A stretch of 27,955 nt of DNA from CAYVBN01 sp964538565 (GTDB lineage: Bacteria > Pseudomonadota > Alphaproteobacteria > Rhizobiales > Xanthobacteraceae), in assembly GCA_964538565.1 (NCBI GenBank), contig CAZIGW010000326.1, positions 1-27,955 on the forward strand, read 5' to 3'. Of this stretch, positions 7,614-14,924 are shown piece after piece (the stretch's first letter is position 1; every line of letters begins with the position of its first letter). Under the pieces are notes generated by a model, which was given only the letters and a program-made list of their open reading frames with translations, ran no database searches and had not been told where the DNA came from. The translations under genes and the position numbers were made by a program.

Positions 7614-8675
7614 TTGAAGTCCGGCACCGTATTGAGCGTACAATATCTTCGCGCGACCGCGGCCCTGATGGTCGTCTTTCATCACGCGCGGGAACAGTTC
7701 CCCGGATTCCAGGCCGTATTCCCGACGACGGCGGGGGCCGCCGGCGTCGATCTCTTCTTCGTCATCAGCGGATTCATCATGGTGGTGGTGAGCGCCGCGA
7801 AGCCGCGCACGGCGTCCGAATTTCTCGAGATGCGAATTGCCCGCATCGTTCCGATCTACTGGTTCTATACCGCGGTCACCGCCGCTCTCCTGCTGACGCT
7901 GCCGATGTTCTTCCGGGTGAACGAATTCACGATCCCGCACTTCCTGTTGTCTCTGTTCTTTGTTCCTCACGTGGCGCCCGGAACCGTCGACTCCCTGAGT
8001 CCGATGGTGAAACTTGGATGGTCGCTCGACTACGAGATGTTCTTCTATGTGATATTCGCGCTGGCGATCAAAGTATCGCCCGCGTACCGGGTGCCGATGG
8101 CGGCGGGCCTGCTGATCGTGGTGATGGCCGTCGGGCAGGCCGACAGTTTCGGGTCGGCCGCGCTCTTGTTCTACTCCGACAACATCGTGCTCGAGTTCGT
8201 CTTCGGCATGCTCATCGGCGTGGCGTTCGTGCGAAGCGATCTTGCGGCAATCAGGATCCACTTTGCGATCGCGCTGATCGTCGCGGGATTCTTGGCAATT
8301 TTCTACGGTGACGCGGTGTACCCGCACATGCCGCGGGCGCTGGTGTTCGGCCTTCCGGCCGCAGCCATCGTGCTCGCGAGCGTCGCTTTGGAAAAGCGCG
8401 GAGCCGTCGGTTTCTTCCGCCTCCCCTTGCTGATCGGAGATGCATCTTATTCGATCTACCTGGTGCATCTCTTTCCCATCGTTGTGTTGCGGTTCCTGCT
8501 GCCGCGCCTGGGTTTTGCGACCGAGGGCGTCTGGACAACCTTGCTTTTCGTGTCGGTCTGTCTCGTCGTCGGTGCGGCGGCGGGCATTCTGTCATATCGC
8601 CTTCTCGAAAGGCCACTCTCCGGCGGGCTTCGCGTCGCTCTCGAGCGGCGGGTCGCCCATCGGGGCGTCGCCTGA
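7614..8675 (+). CDS. acyltransferase-3 family (OafA/YrhL-like) membrane protein
   Basis: This membrane protein of about 354 residues has the acyltransferase-3 fold of roughly ten spans. Early motifs are SVQYLRATAALMVVFHHAR, with the family Arg and His at about R13 and H23, and GVDLFFVISGFIM (about 44-56). Late in the protein YSIYLVHLFPIVVLR is also typical. Members move acetyl or other acyl groups across the inner membrane onto sugars of O-antigen, exopolysaccharide or Nod factor, so decoration of the polymer made by this locus is likely. The frame is open from ATG 7500, but the first 38 residues are Arg-rich and not family-like, and TTGACGT promoter-like sequences overlap that ATG. I therefore favour TTG 7614, preceded by GAGG. 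Divergent from the GINT-like gene. Confidence 0.9.
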   Translation: MKSGTVLSVQYLRATAALMVVFHHAREQFPGFQAVFPTTAGAAGVDLFFVISGFIMVVVSAAKPRTASEFLEMRIARIVPIYWFYTAVTAALLLTLPMFFRVNEFTIPHFLLSLFFVPHVAPGTVDSLSPMVKLGWSLDYEMFFYVIFALAIKVSPAYRVPMAAGLLIVVMAVGQADSFGSAALLFYSDNIVLEFVFGMLIGVAFVRSDLAAIRIHFAIALIVAGFLAIFYGDAVYPHMPRALVFGLPAAAIVLASVALEKRGAVGFFRLPLLIGDASYSIYLVHLFPIVVLRFLLPRLGFATEGVWTTLLFVSVCLVVGAAAGILSYRLLERPLSGGLRVALERRVAHRGVA

Positions 8676-8788
8676 GGAGCGACCGTGCATTGCGGGGCGG
8701 GGCCGGCGAGCGTGCAGGCGGGCAGGGCTGATCGGCAGCGCCAATCCGGGGTCTTCTTCCCGCTGGACGGCGGCGAACGGGTCGTTCA

Positions 8789-10147
8789 ATGATCCTCGGA
8801 AGTGCGGGAGCGCGTCGATTCATGATCAGGAACGTGCGGGTGAGTTGTGGGTGTCGGCGCCGCGCCGGCGATGAATCTCGTTTGCGGCGAACGACAGGAG
8901 CGCGAGCGGGCAGGTGGGCGACACTTCTTGCCGCCGTATTGTGCCTTGCCTCGGCGCGCAGCGCGGTGGCGGAGCCTGCGTCCGTGTTCGGCCGGGGTAT
9001 CGGCGTCCACAACATGATGAACTGGGCCGACATCGCGCCGGGCCCCGAACAGAAATTCGTCTACCCGCCGTTTTCCGGTCCCGATTTCGAGGTCTCCGAC
9101 GTCGAAATGGAGAGGATCAAGGCGGCGGGATTCGATTTCGTGCGGCTGACCCTGGATCCCGGGCCGTTCTATCAGTTCAAGGGTGAGCAGCGGGACGGAC
9201 TCGATGCCATCCTGGTTCGCAACATCCGCCGGTTTCGCGCGCACGGGTTGAACGTCATCGCCGATTTCCATCCGATCTCGCAGCACAAATCCTATCTGCC
9301 GCAGATGATCGTCAAGGATCCGGCCGATCCGCTGTTCCGCGGCTACGTGGAGATCATCCGGCGCACCGCCGGACTGCTGGCGAGGGAATTTCCCCGCGGC
9401 GTCGCGCTCGAGCTGATGAACGAGCCGCAAATCGGCTGGGATCCCGGTTCCCGGCGCCAGTGGCAGGCCATGGAAGAAGTGCTCTATCGCGCGGCGCGGG
9501 AACAGGGCGCGAATTTGCCGATCGTGGTCACGGGCGCTCCAAGCAGCGGCTATCGCGGTCTCCTCGCTCTCAACGCCCTCCCGTTCCGCAGCGAGCACAC
9601 GATCTACACCTTCCACTACTACGAGCCGTTCGAATTCACCCACGAAGGGGTCGACGACTTCCCGATACGCTTCCTCAACCACATGCCCTATCCGAACGGC
9701 GTCCGGTCATTCCAGGACACGTGGCCGTTCATCGAACGGCGCATCGAGAAGGCTTCGCTCGATCCGGTCAAGAAGCTTGCCGCGACGGCCGGTGCCCGCA
9801 AGCTTGCGGAGGAATATTTCAGCAAACCGTTCGATCGAACCAGCATCGCGGCTTCGTTCGACGCCGTCGCGGCGTGGGCGAGGCGGAATGGGATCAAGCC
9901 CGGCCAGATCCTGCTGGGCGAATTCGGGGTTCGCCGCACCTACGGGGCCTATGTCGGTGCCGCCGACGAGGACCGCGCGAGATGGCTGCGCGACGTGCGC
10001 GAACTGGCCGAGGCGCGCGGCTTCGGCTGGGCCGTCTGGGCGCACAAGGGCTATGGTGGAATGGCAATCGTCGTGAACGACGCCTCGCCCGAGATCGACC
10101 CGGTGTCCCTCAAAGCACTCGGACTGCGCAGCGAACGGGCGCATTGA
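8789..10147 (+). CDS. exported glycoside hydrolase family 5 (cellulase-like)
   Basis: This 452-residue protein has a long basic N-terminus, a hydrophobic stretch (about 43-60) and an AVAEP signal-cleavage-like site near 62, so it is probably exported. The rest is a TIM-barrel GH5 domain: GIGVHNMMNW near 71-79, LNVIADFHP (154-162), ELMNEPQIG with acid/base candidate E212, IYTFHYYEPF (272-281), and ILLGEFGV with nucleophile candidate E378; WAVWAHKGYGG is the last barrel strand. Such enzymes cut beta-linked glucans or mannans with retention. In EPS loci periplasmic glycanases trim or release polymer, which is the likely role here. ATG 8789 is the first start; ATG 8822 would still retain the signal. 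It follows the acyltransferase by about 110 bases in the same direction and may be co-transcribed. Confidence 0.9.
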   Translation: MILGSAGARRFMIRNVRVSCGCRRRAGDESRLRRTTGARAGRWATLLAAVLCLASARSAVAEPASVFGRGIGVHNMMNWADIAPGPEQKFVYPPFSGPDFEVSDVEMERIKAAGFDFVRLTLDPGPFYQFKGEQRDGLDAILVRNIRRFRAHGLNVIADFHPISQHKSYLPQMIVKDPADPLFRGYVEIIRRTAGLLAREFPRGVALELMNEPQIGWDPGSRRQWQAMEEVLYRAAREQGANLPIVVTGAPSSGYRGLLALNALPFRSEHTIYTFHYYEPFEFTHEGVDDFPIRFLNHMPYPNGVRSFQDTWPFIERRIEKASLDPVKKLAATAGARKLAEEYFSKPFDRTSIAASFDAVAAWARRNGIKPGQILLGEFGVRRTYGAYVGAADEDRARWLRDVRELAEARGFGWAVWAHKGYGGMAIVVNDASPEIDPVSLKALGLRSERAH

Positions 10148-10714
10148 GTTCGGCGCCCCTCCACCGGGCCCGCAGGCGGAATTCTTGGAATTCGACAGGA
10201 CGAAAGAATTCAATGCGCGGGCGCAGCGATTGGTTCAGCCTATCCGCGACTTCTTTCGGGACCCAAGCTGCGGGCCCTTCGGCCGAGCGGCGTCCGGCCG
10301 CCGGGCTGGTGGCGATTCCCGATCGGGTCCACGCAGCGTCGCTCGCAGACCACCACGTCTATGTTTGCTCGCAAGGAAAGGGCACAATGTATAGTGCGGA
10401 CGGACGCGCCGTGAATTTCCACGGCCGAGGTCGGCGGCGAGGGGCGTCCCCCGCCCGACGCCAAACATTTGCCGGTGGTCGCTCGGGCGTCTTCGCCGCC
10501 GTCCCGCGACGGGGAGCCCGAGAAGTTAGGGCATCGTAACGGGAGACCGCGTTCCCGAGCCTTGACTGTGACATTAATGCTAACGTTGCGAAACTTTCGG
10601 CCCCGGAGGAATTCGTCTTTGAACTGTCGCCCCATCAGTGCTATCAGATAGATCCAAGTTAGCTAAAAAGCTGAATTTACGGGTCAGCGTTCATTTGGCG
10701 TGGGCGCGTTTACT
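10148..10714. other. intergenic region, no gene recognised
   Basis: This stretch of about 570 bases lies between the GH5 gene and the sugar phosphotransferase gene. Open frames here are Arg/Pro-rich and resemble no family. Three GAATTC sites occur at 10179, 10188 and 10206. The last 160 bases are more AT-rich and likely hold the promoter of the downstream gene. No terminator with a clear T-run was found after GH5. Confidence 0.45.
10619..10647 (+). promoter_or_regulatory. candidate sigma-70-like promoter for the phosphotransferase gene
   Basis: TTGAAC (10619-10624) is followed after exactly 17 bases by TATCAG (10642-10647), four of six matches to each consensus or better. It lies about 70 bases before the ATG at 10715. 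TTGACT at 10562 is another -35-like hexamer but lacks a well-spaced -10. This is a pattern match only. Confidence 0.3.
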
Positions 10715-12187
10715 ATGGCGCAGCTTTTGAAGTCGCAACAGGATCTGTCCGAACAGATCAGTAGCGGCCCGACCAACTACCTGTCCCGGTTCATCTCGTT
10801 CAACAACGTCGGCCCGGTCGTCTCGATTCTCGATTTCGTTCTCGTCGTCGCGGCAAGCATCATCGCCGGGATCGCCTATCATCTGATCGAGCTCGACAGT
10901 CTCGGCGACATCAGCGCCTTCACGGTCGTCGGATACGGGACTGGAATCCTGTTCGTCCTGCTGATGAAGTCGCGCGGGCTCTATCGTCCGATGGCTTTGA
11001 TGTCGACCGCGAACCAATTGCGCGGCGTGGGCTTCGCGTGGCTCACGGTGTTGTTGCTGCTCACGTCCATCCTCTTCCTGTTGAAGGCCGGCGCGGGATT
11101 TTCGCGCGGCTCGACGATCGTCTTCGGCATTCTTGGATTGTGCATCCTCCTGCCGTTCCGGGCCGGCGTCGCCGCGCTTCTGAGCGAGGCTGCCGCGCAA
11201 GGCCTGCTCGGTGGGCGGCGGGCCGTATTTCTCGGCGACCACGACGAACTTCGATCGACGATTTCCGGTTGCGTGCTGCGGCAATGGGGCATTCACGAGA
11301 TCGGTCGGGTCGAGCTGCCGTCGTTGAACGCGGGGAGCTCCGGGCTCGACAAGCGCGACGTCGCTGCCGTCGAGCGGGCGATCAACATGGCGCTCGCCAA
11401 CGATGCCGACGAGCTCGTGCTCGCGCTCTCGTGGAGCGATGCCCGTCGTCGCGACGCCATCTGCGAGCTGCTTCGCATCCTGCCGCTGCCGATCATTCTG
11501 CTGCCGGACCGGTCGGTCGACCCGGTCCTGTCCAAGCCGCTGATCGAGATCGGGCCGCTGGTCGCCGTCCAGGTCCAGCGTGCGCCGCTCTCGCGCGGCG
11601 AGCTTCTCAGCAAGCGCATCTGCGATCTTCTGTTCGCAATTCCGGCGCTCGTGCTGCTTTCGCCGTTGCTGTTGATCGTCGCCGCGATGATCAAGCTCGA
11701 CTCGCGCGGCCCGATCATCTTCCGTCAGCGCCGCAAGGGCTTCGGCGGCCGCATCTTCACGATCTACAAATTCCGCACCATGAGCGTGCTTGAGGACGGT
11801 GCGTCGGTGCGGCAGGCGACGAAATTCGACAGCCGCATCACGCGCGTCGGACGGCTTCTGCGCGCAACCAGCATCGACGAGCTGCCGCAGCTCTACAACG
11901 TGATCCGCGGGGAAATGTCGCTCGTCGGCCCGCGGCCGCATGCCGTGGCGCATGACAGCGAGTTCTCGCAATTGATCGCCAACTACGCCTTCCGCCACCA
12001 TGTGAAGCCCGGCATCACCGGGTGGGCGCAGGTGCACGGGCTGCGCGGCGAGACGCCACATATCGAAACGATGCAGAAGCGTGTCGATATGGATCTCTGG
12101 TACATCAACAACTGGAGCCTGTGGCTCGACCTGCGGATCCTCGCCCAGAGCTGTGTCGAGGTGATGCGTCAGCGCAACGCGTACTGA
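10715..12187 (+). CDS. undecaprenyl-phosphate sugar phosphotransferase (priming glycosyltransferase)
   Basis: This 490-residue protein has the layout of WcaJ/GumD-type polyprenyl glycosylphosphotransferases: about four N-terminal membrane spans (roughly residues 35-155), a CoA-binding-like cytoplasmic middle (RRAVFLGDHDEL onward), a fifth hydrophobic hairpin (DLLFAIPALVLLSPLLLIVA) and the C-terminal bacterial sugar transferase domain. Catalytic-region motifs are FRQRRKGFGGRIFTIYKFRT, SIDELPQLYNVI with the Asp-Glu pair (D388-E389), GEMSLVGPRPHA and HHVKPGITGWAQVHGLRGET. The enzyme moves a hexose-1-phosphate, usually glucose or galactose, from a UDP-sugar to undecaprenyl phosphate, the first step of EPS repeat-unit assembly. 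GTG 10700 is an alternative start. The small secreted protein gene begins six bases after its stop, so the two are probably co-transcribed. The sugar is not certain. Confidence 0.93.
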   Translation: MAQLLKSQQDLSEQISSGPTNYLSRFISFNNVGPVVSILDFVLVVAASIIAGIAYHLIELDSLGDISAFTVVGYGTGILFVLLMKSRGLYRPMALMSTANQLRGVGFAWLTVLLLLTSILFLLKAGAGFSRGSTIVFGILGLCILLPFRAGVAALLSEAAAQGLLGGRRAVFLGDHDELRSTISGCVLRQWGIHEIGRVELPSLNAGSSGLDKRDVAAVERAINMALANDADELVLALSWSDARRRDAICELLRILPLPIILLPDRSVDPVLSKPLIEIGPLVAVQVQRAPLSRGELLSKRICDLLFAIPALVLLSPLLLIVAAMIKLDSRGPIIFRQRRKGFGGRIFTIYKFRTMSVLEDGASVRQATKFDSRITRVGRLLRATSIDELPQLYNVIRGEMSLVGPRPHAVAHDSEFSQLIANYAFRHHVKPGITGWAQVHGLRGETPHIETMQKRVDMDLWYINNWSLWLDLRILAQSCVEVMRQRNAY

Positions 12188-12193
12188 TCCCGC

Positions 12194-12748
12194 ATGATGA
12201 CGCGCAGAACTGCGAAATCCGCGACGCCGGCCGGATTCCTGAGAAAGATCGGCTGTGCCATTGCGCGTCGTGCGCGCGGGCGGGAACGCGGCTCCGCGAT
12301 CAGGGCTTTCGCGACGGGCCTCGGCGCGCTGGGAGTGGTCTCCGCCGGTCTCCTGTCTGGCATGAATCCCGCGACGGCGCAGAGTCCGGGCTTCGGTTCG
12401 CGCCCCTCGATGGGGTCGACCTTCGGCCGACCGCCCGGGCAGTCGGCTGCGATCTCGCCGTCCCAGGACGTCAATCTTCTTCGCCACCGCGACGCGCTGG
12501 GACGCGTGTGCCTGCAGATCTCCGGATACAGCCGGGCGCACACGATCAATCCGAAGCTGTTCGACCATGTGGTTTCGGCCACCAACAATTGCGCGCAGAT
12601 CATTCACGTGAGCGTGTGCTACACCGGCACCCAGCACTGCGTGCAGATGGACGTCCCCGGGCACGGGCGCAAGGAAGCCCTGCTCGGCATCCTGCCGGCG
12701 ATCGACCAGTTCAATTACGAATTTCACGAGCGTTTCAGCACCCGGTAG
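12194..12748 (+). CDS. secreted four-cysteine protein of unknown function
   Basis: This 184-residue protein starts six bases after the sugar phosphotransferase stop and is very likely in the same transcript. A basic N-terminus leads to a hydrophobic segment (about 38-58) and a PATAQS cleavage-like site near 60-64, followed by a Gly/Pro/Ser-rich linker (64-90). The C-terminal part (about 92-184) is compact and has four cysteines, C106, C133, C142 and C149, which could form two disulfides in the periplasm. It contains GRVCLQISGYSRAHTINPKL and a NNCAQIIHVSVCYTG stretch. I do not recognise a named family. Linkage to the priming enzyme suggests a periplasmic accessory role in EPS production, an inference from position only. 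Confidence 0.75.
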   Translation: MMTRRTAKSATPAGFLRKIGCAIARRARGRERGSAIRAFATGLGALGVVSAGLLSGMNPATAQSPGFGSRPSMGSTFGRPPGQSAAISPSQDVNLLRHRDALGRVCLQISGYSRAHTINPKLFDHVVSATNNCAQIIHVSVCYTGTQHCVQMDVPGHGRKEALLGILPAIDQFNYEFHERFSTR

Positions 12749-12854
12749 ATTCGGGCGAGGGCAGGCGCAGACCGGAGCGCCCGGGCGCAACCGAGCCGCG
12801 AATGTGTCTGCGTGCGTCCCGGGGCATTCTCGATATCGGCGGAACTCGTGGCGA

Positions 12855-13148
12855 TCAGGCGGCGTCGGAGTGGTCCGCGACGGGGTGAGAGTCCGGGTGG
12901 AGAGCCTGACGCCACCCCGCGAAGGCCGCGCGGAAAGACACCGCGAAGGTTCCGGTGACGTAGCCGACCTCGAGGGTGGTCAGCAGCAACAGGCCATACC
13001 AGATGACGACGAACCACGGTTCGGCGATCAGGCGGAAAATCAGCATTTCGAGGGGCGGGGCAAGGGCCAGCAGGACGAGCACGCTGACGCCAAAGCGAAA
13101 GCCGCAAAGAATACCGATGAAAAAATTGACGACAGCGAGCAGCCACAT
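12855..13148 (-). CDS. small hypothetical membrane protein
   Basis: This leftward 97-residue frame encodes a strongly hydrophobic protein with probably three membrane spans: about residues 3-15 with 19-35, 44-60, and 62-80 less certain, then a polar tail ending HPDSHPVADHSDAA. It begins at ATG 13148. The hydrophobic pattern in this frame is much more protein-like than the Arg-rich frames on the other strand. It points toward the end of the secreted four-Cys gene, so those two converge. No family was recognised; a small accessory membrane protein of the EPS locus is possible. Confidence 0.6.
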   Translation of the reverse strand: MWLLAVVNFFIGILCGFRFGVSVLVLLALAPPLEMLIFRLIAEPWFVVIWYGLLLLTTLEVGYVTGTFAVSFRAAFAGWRQALHPDSHPVADHSDAA

Positions 13149-13312
13149 GGGAAACGCCCGGCGCCTCTCGGCGATTCCGACGCAATACTCGCTCGAATCG
13201 TCTAGCAGCGTAACCTATGGTTGGGCGGTCGGCCAAAAAGCAGAGCCGGCCGCCTGTGGATAACTTTTCCGGATTCGTCGCCACGTCTCATGGCGGCGGA
13301 GCCCCATCCGTG

Positions 13313-13615
13313 TCAGTAGTGGCGGCCCCAGCCGGTTTCCGTGAAGGCGCCCCAGTAGGCGCTGCCGCCGTAAGGGCCATAGGCCCCGTAGAGCGGATAG
13401 CACGAGTAGCGGTCGGTGCAGCCGCCCCAGCACACGTGCCGGACCTGGCATCCCGCCGGGCCGCAACGGCGCACTTCGCGGCAATGGCGGCCGACGCCGG
13501 CGACACGCGTGCTTGCGGCAGGACCTTCGACGCCGAGATCGGCACTGTAGGAGGGAAGGCTGGTGGTGCCGAGAAGCACAACCGACCCGAGAGCCGCAAA
13601 AAGTAAGCCGCGCAT
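13313..13615 (-). CDS. small secreted Cys/Gly/Tyr-rich protein
   Basis: This 100-residue protein starts at ATG 13615, preceded by AGGGGA at suitable spacing; the frame is open 41 codons further up but without protein-like character. Residues 1-25 are a clear signal peptide (RGLLFAALGSVVLLGTTSL, then SYSAD). The mature part has six cysteines (45, 51, 56, 62, 66, 72), spaced as if paired, then a Tyr/Gly-rich tail (YGAYGPYGGSAYWGA). Short exported proteins of this style are frequent in Bradyrhizobium relatives and generally unnamed. It lies between a small membrane protein and a glycosyltransferase gene, all leftward. Function is unknown. Confidence 0.7.
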   Translation of the reverse strand: MRGLLFAALGSVVLLGTTSLPSYSADLGVEGPAASTRVAGVGRHCREVRRCGPAGCQVRHVCWGGCTDRYSCYPLYGAYGPYGGSAYWGAFTETGWGRHY

Positions 13616-13739
13616 GGCGTGTCCCCTGGATTCGTGACAGAAATACCGTCGGCTCATGTTACAGGTCTGCAAGAGAAAATCCATACGTCGGTCCGCCCGC
13701 TCGCGGGATTGGGGACCGATGTGCCCTCCGGGCCGCATG

Positions 13740-14849
13740 TCACGCCGGCGGCGCCTTGCGCGCCAGCAGCTCCCGGATCAGCGCCTCATAGCCGTCGGTC
13801 GCGCGCTCGGGAGCGAACTCGGCGGCCCGTGCGCGCAGCCGCGACGCGTCCACCGGGTCGTGCGCAGCCCGCTGCAGCGCGCCGGCGATCGCTTCGACAT
13901 CGCCGCGCGGGACCACGTGGCCGTACTTTCCCTCGGCGAGGATCTCGGCCGGACCGAGCGCATCCGTGGCAACGACCGGCAGGCCGTAGGCGAGCGCTTC
14001 CACGATCACGTTGCCAAATCCCTCGTGCCGGGCGGTGTGTGCATAGACCGACGCGCGAGCGTAGAACACCCACGGTTCGCGGTGATAGCCGAGGAAATGC
14101 ACGCGGCTGCCGAGGCCCAGCTGGGCGACGAGCCGTTCGAGGTCGGGCTTGGACGGGCCTTCGCCGAGCAAGGCGAGGTCGAAATCGGGATTTGCCGGCA
14201 CAAATCGCGCAAATGCCTTGATCAGATCGCTCTGGGCCTTCTGCACCTCGTTGAGGCGGCCAACCGAGAGGACGAGACGGCGTCCGCGCAACTGCGGATA
14301 CATGCGGTCGCATTGCGCGGCATCGACCGGCTCGCCCGGAACGAAGACCGGATTGTGGATCACGGTGCTGCGGTTGCGCGGCATGAAAGGACGGGCCTCG
14401 GTCAGGCGGCGCAGTCCTTCGGAAATGAACACGACGCGATCGGCGATGCGCGCCACGAGCGGAAAGAAATAGGGGCCCGCTTTGCCGAGTATTCCGGGCG
14501 AACCGGCCGGAGCGCCGTGGACCGAACAGATCAGCACCGGCTTCACCGGGGCAAGGAGTTGAGCGAGCGCTCCCTTCAGATTGGCGTTGGTCGCCGCCGT
14601 CAGGACGGCATCGGGGCGGATTTCCCCCCACAGGCGCAGGAGATCACCGACGTGGCTAAGATGCGACCGGCGCGGCATCTGGCGCAGCGGGATGCCGGCG
14701 TCCAGATAGCCGCGGCTGGCGTTGTCCTCGATCTCGACCAGGAAGGTGACGTCGTGCCCGCGGCGCGCGAGCCCGGATGCCAGGATGGCCCACACGCGCT
14801 CCGCGCCGCCGCCCGCGAGCGAATGGATGTAGCAGACGATGCGGGCCAT
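13740..14849 (-). CDS. glycosyltransferase family 4
   Basis: This 369-residue GT-B glycosyltransferase has a glycine-rich N-terminal loop (IHSLAGGGAERV, residues about 8-19), an SVHGAPAGSPG region, VIHNPVFVP in the interdomain part, LVLSVGRLNEVQKAQSDLI, and the C-terminal EGFGNVIVEALAYGLPVVAT with the full E-x7-E pair (about E276 and E284). It would transfer a sugar from a nucleotide donor to a growing lipid-linked glycan with retention. ATG 14849 is preceded by GAAGAA; the frame continues up to a TTG at 14882 but the extra residues are not family-like. It lies just downstream of the AsnB-like gene on the same strand, about 75 bases away, so co-transcription is likely. Acceptor and donor are unknown. 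Confidence 0.92.
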   Translation of the reverse strand: MARIVCYIHSLAGGGAERVWAILASGLARRGHDVTFLVEIEDNASRGYLDAGIPLRQMPRRSHLSHVGDLLRLWGEIRPDAVLTAATNANLKGALAQLLAPVKPVLICSVHGAPAGSPGILGKAGPYFFPLVARIADRVVFISEGLRRLTEARPFMPRNRSTVIHNPVFVPGEPVDAAQCDRMYPQLRGRRLVLSVGRLNEVQKAQSDLIKAFARFVPANPDFDLALLGEGPSKPDLERLVAQLGLGSRVHFLGYHREPWVFYARASVYAHTARHEGFGNVIVEALAYGLPVVATDALGPAEILAEGKYGHVVPRGDVEAIAGALQRAAHDPVDASRLRARAAEFAPERATDGYEALIRELLARKAPPA

Positions 14850-14924
14850 GCGGTGTTCTTCATCCGACCGGCGGTGAACCAATGGTTACCACGCGCACAT
14901 TGACGGCGCGTGAATCTTTGTTGC

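Noticed and set aside
10179..10211. Three GAATTC sites at 10179, 10188 and 10206 with 9-base multiples between them
   Set aside because: Striking spacing but only six-base palindromes, in a non-coding stretch, with no further pattern; probably chance.
10691..12790. 699-codon open frame on the minus strand opposite the priming phosphotransferase
   Set aside because: Charged, low-complexity product, antisense to a clear bacterial sugar transferase; typical of high-GC DNA.
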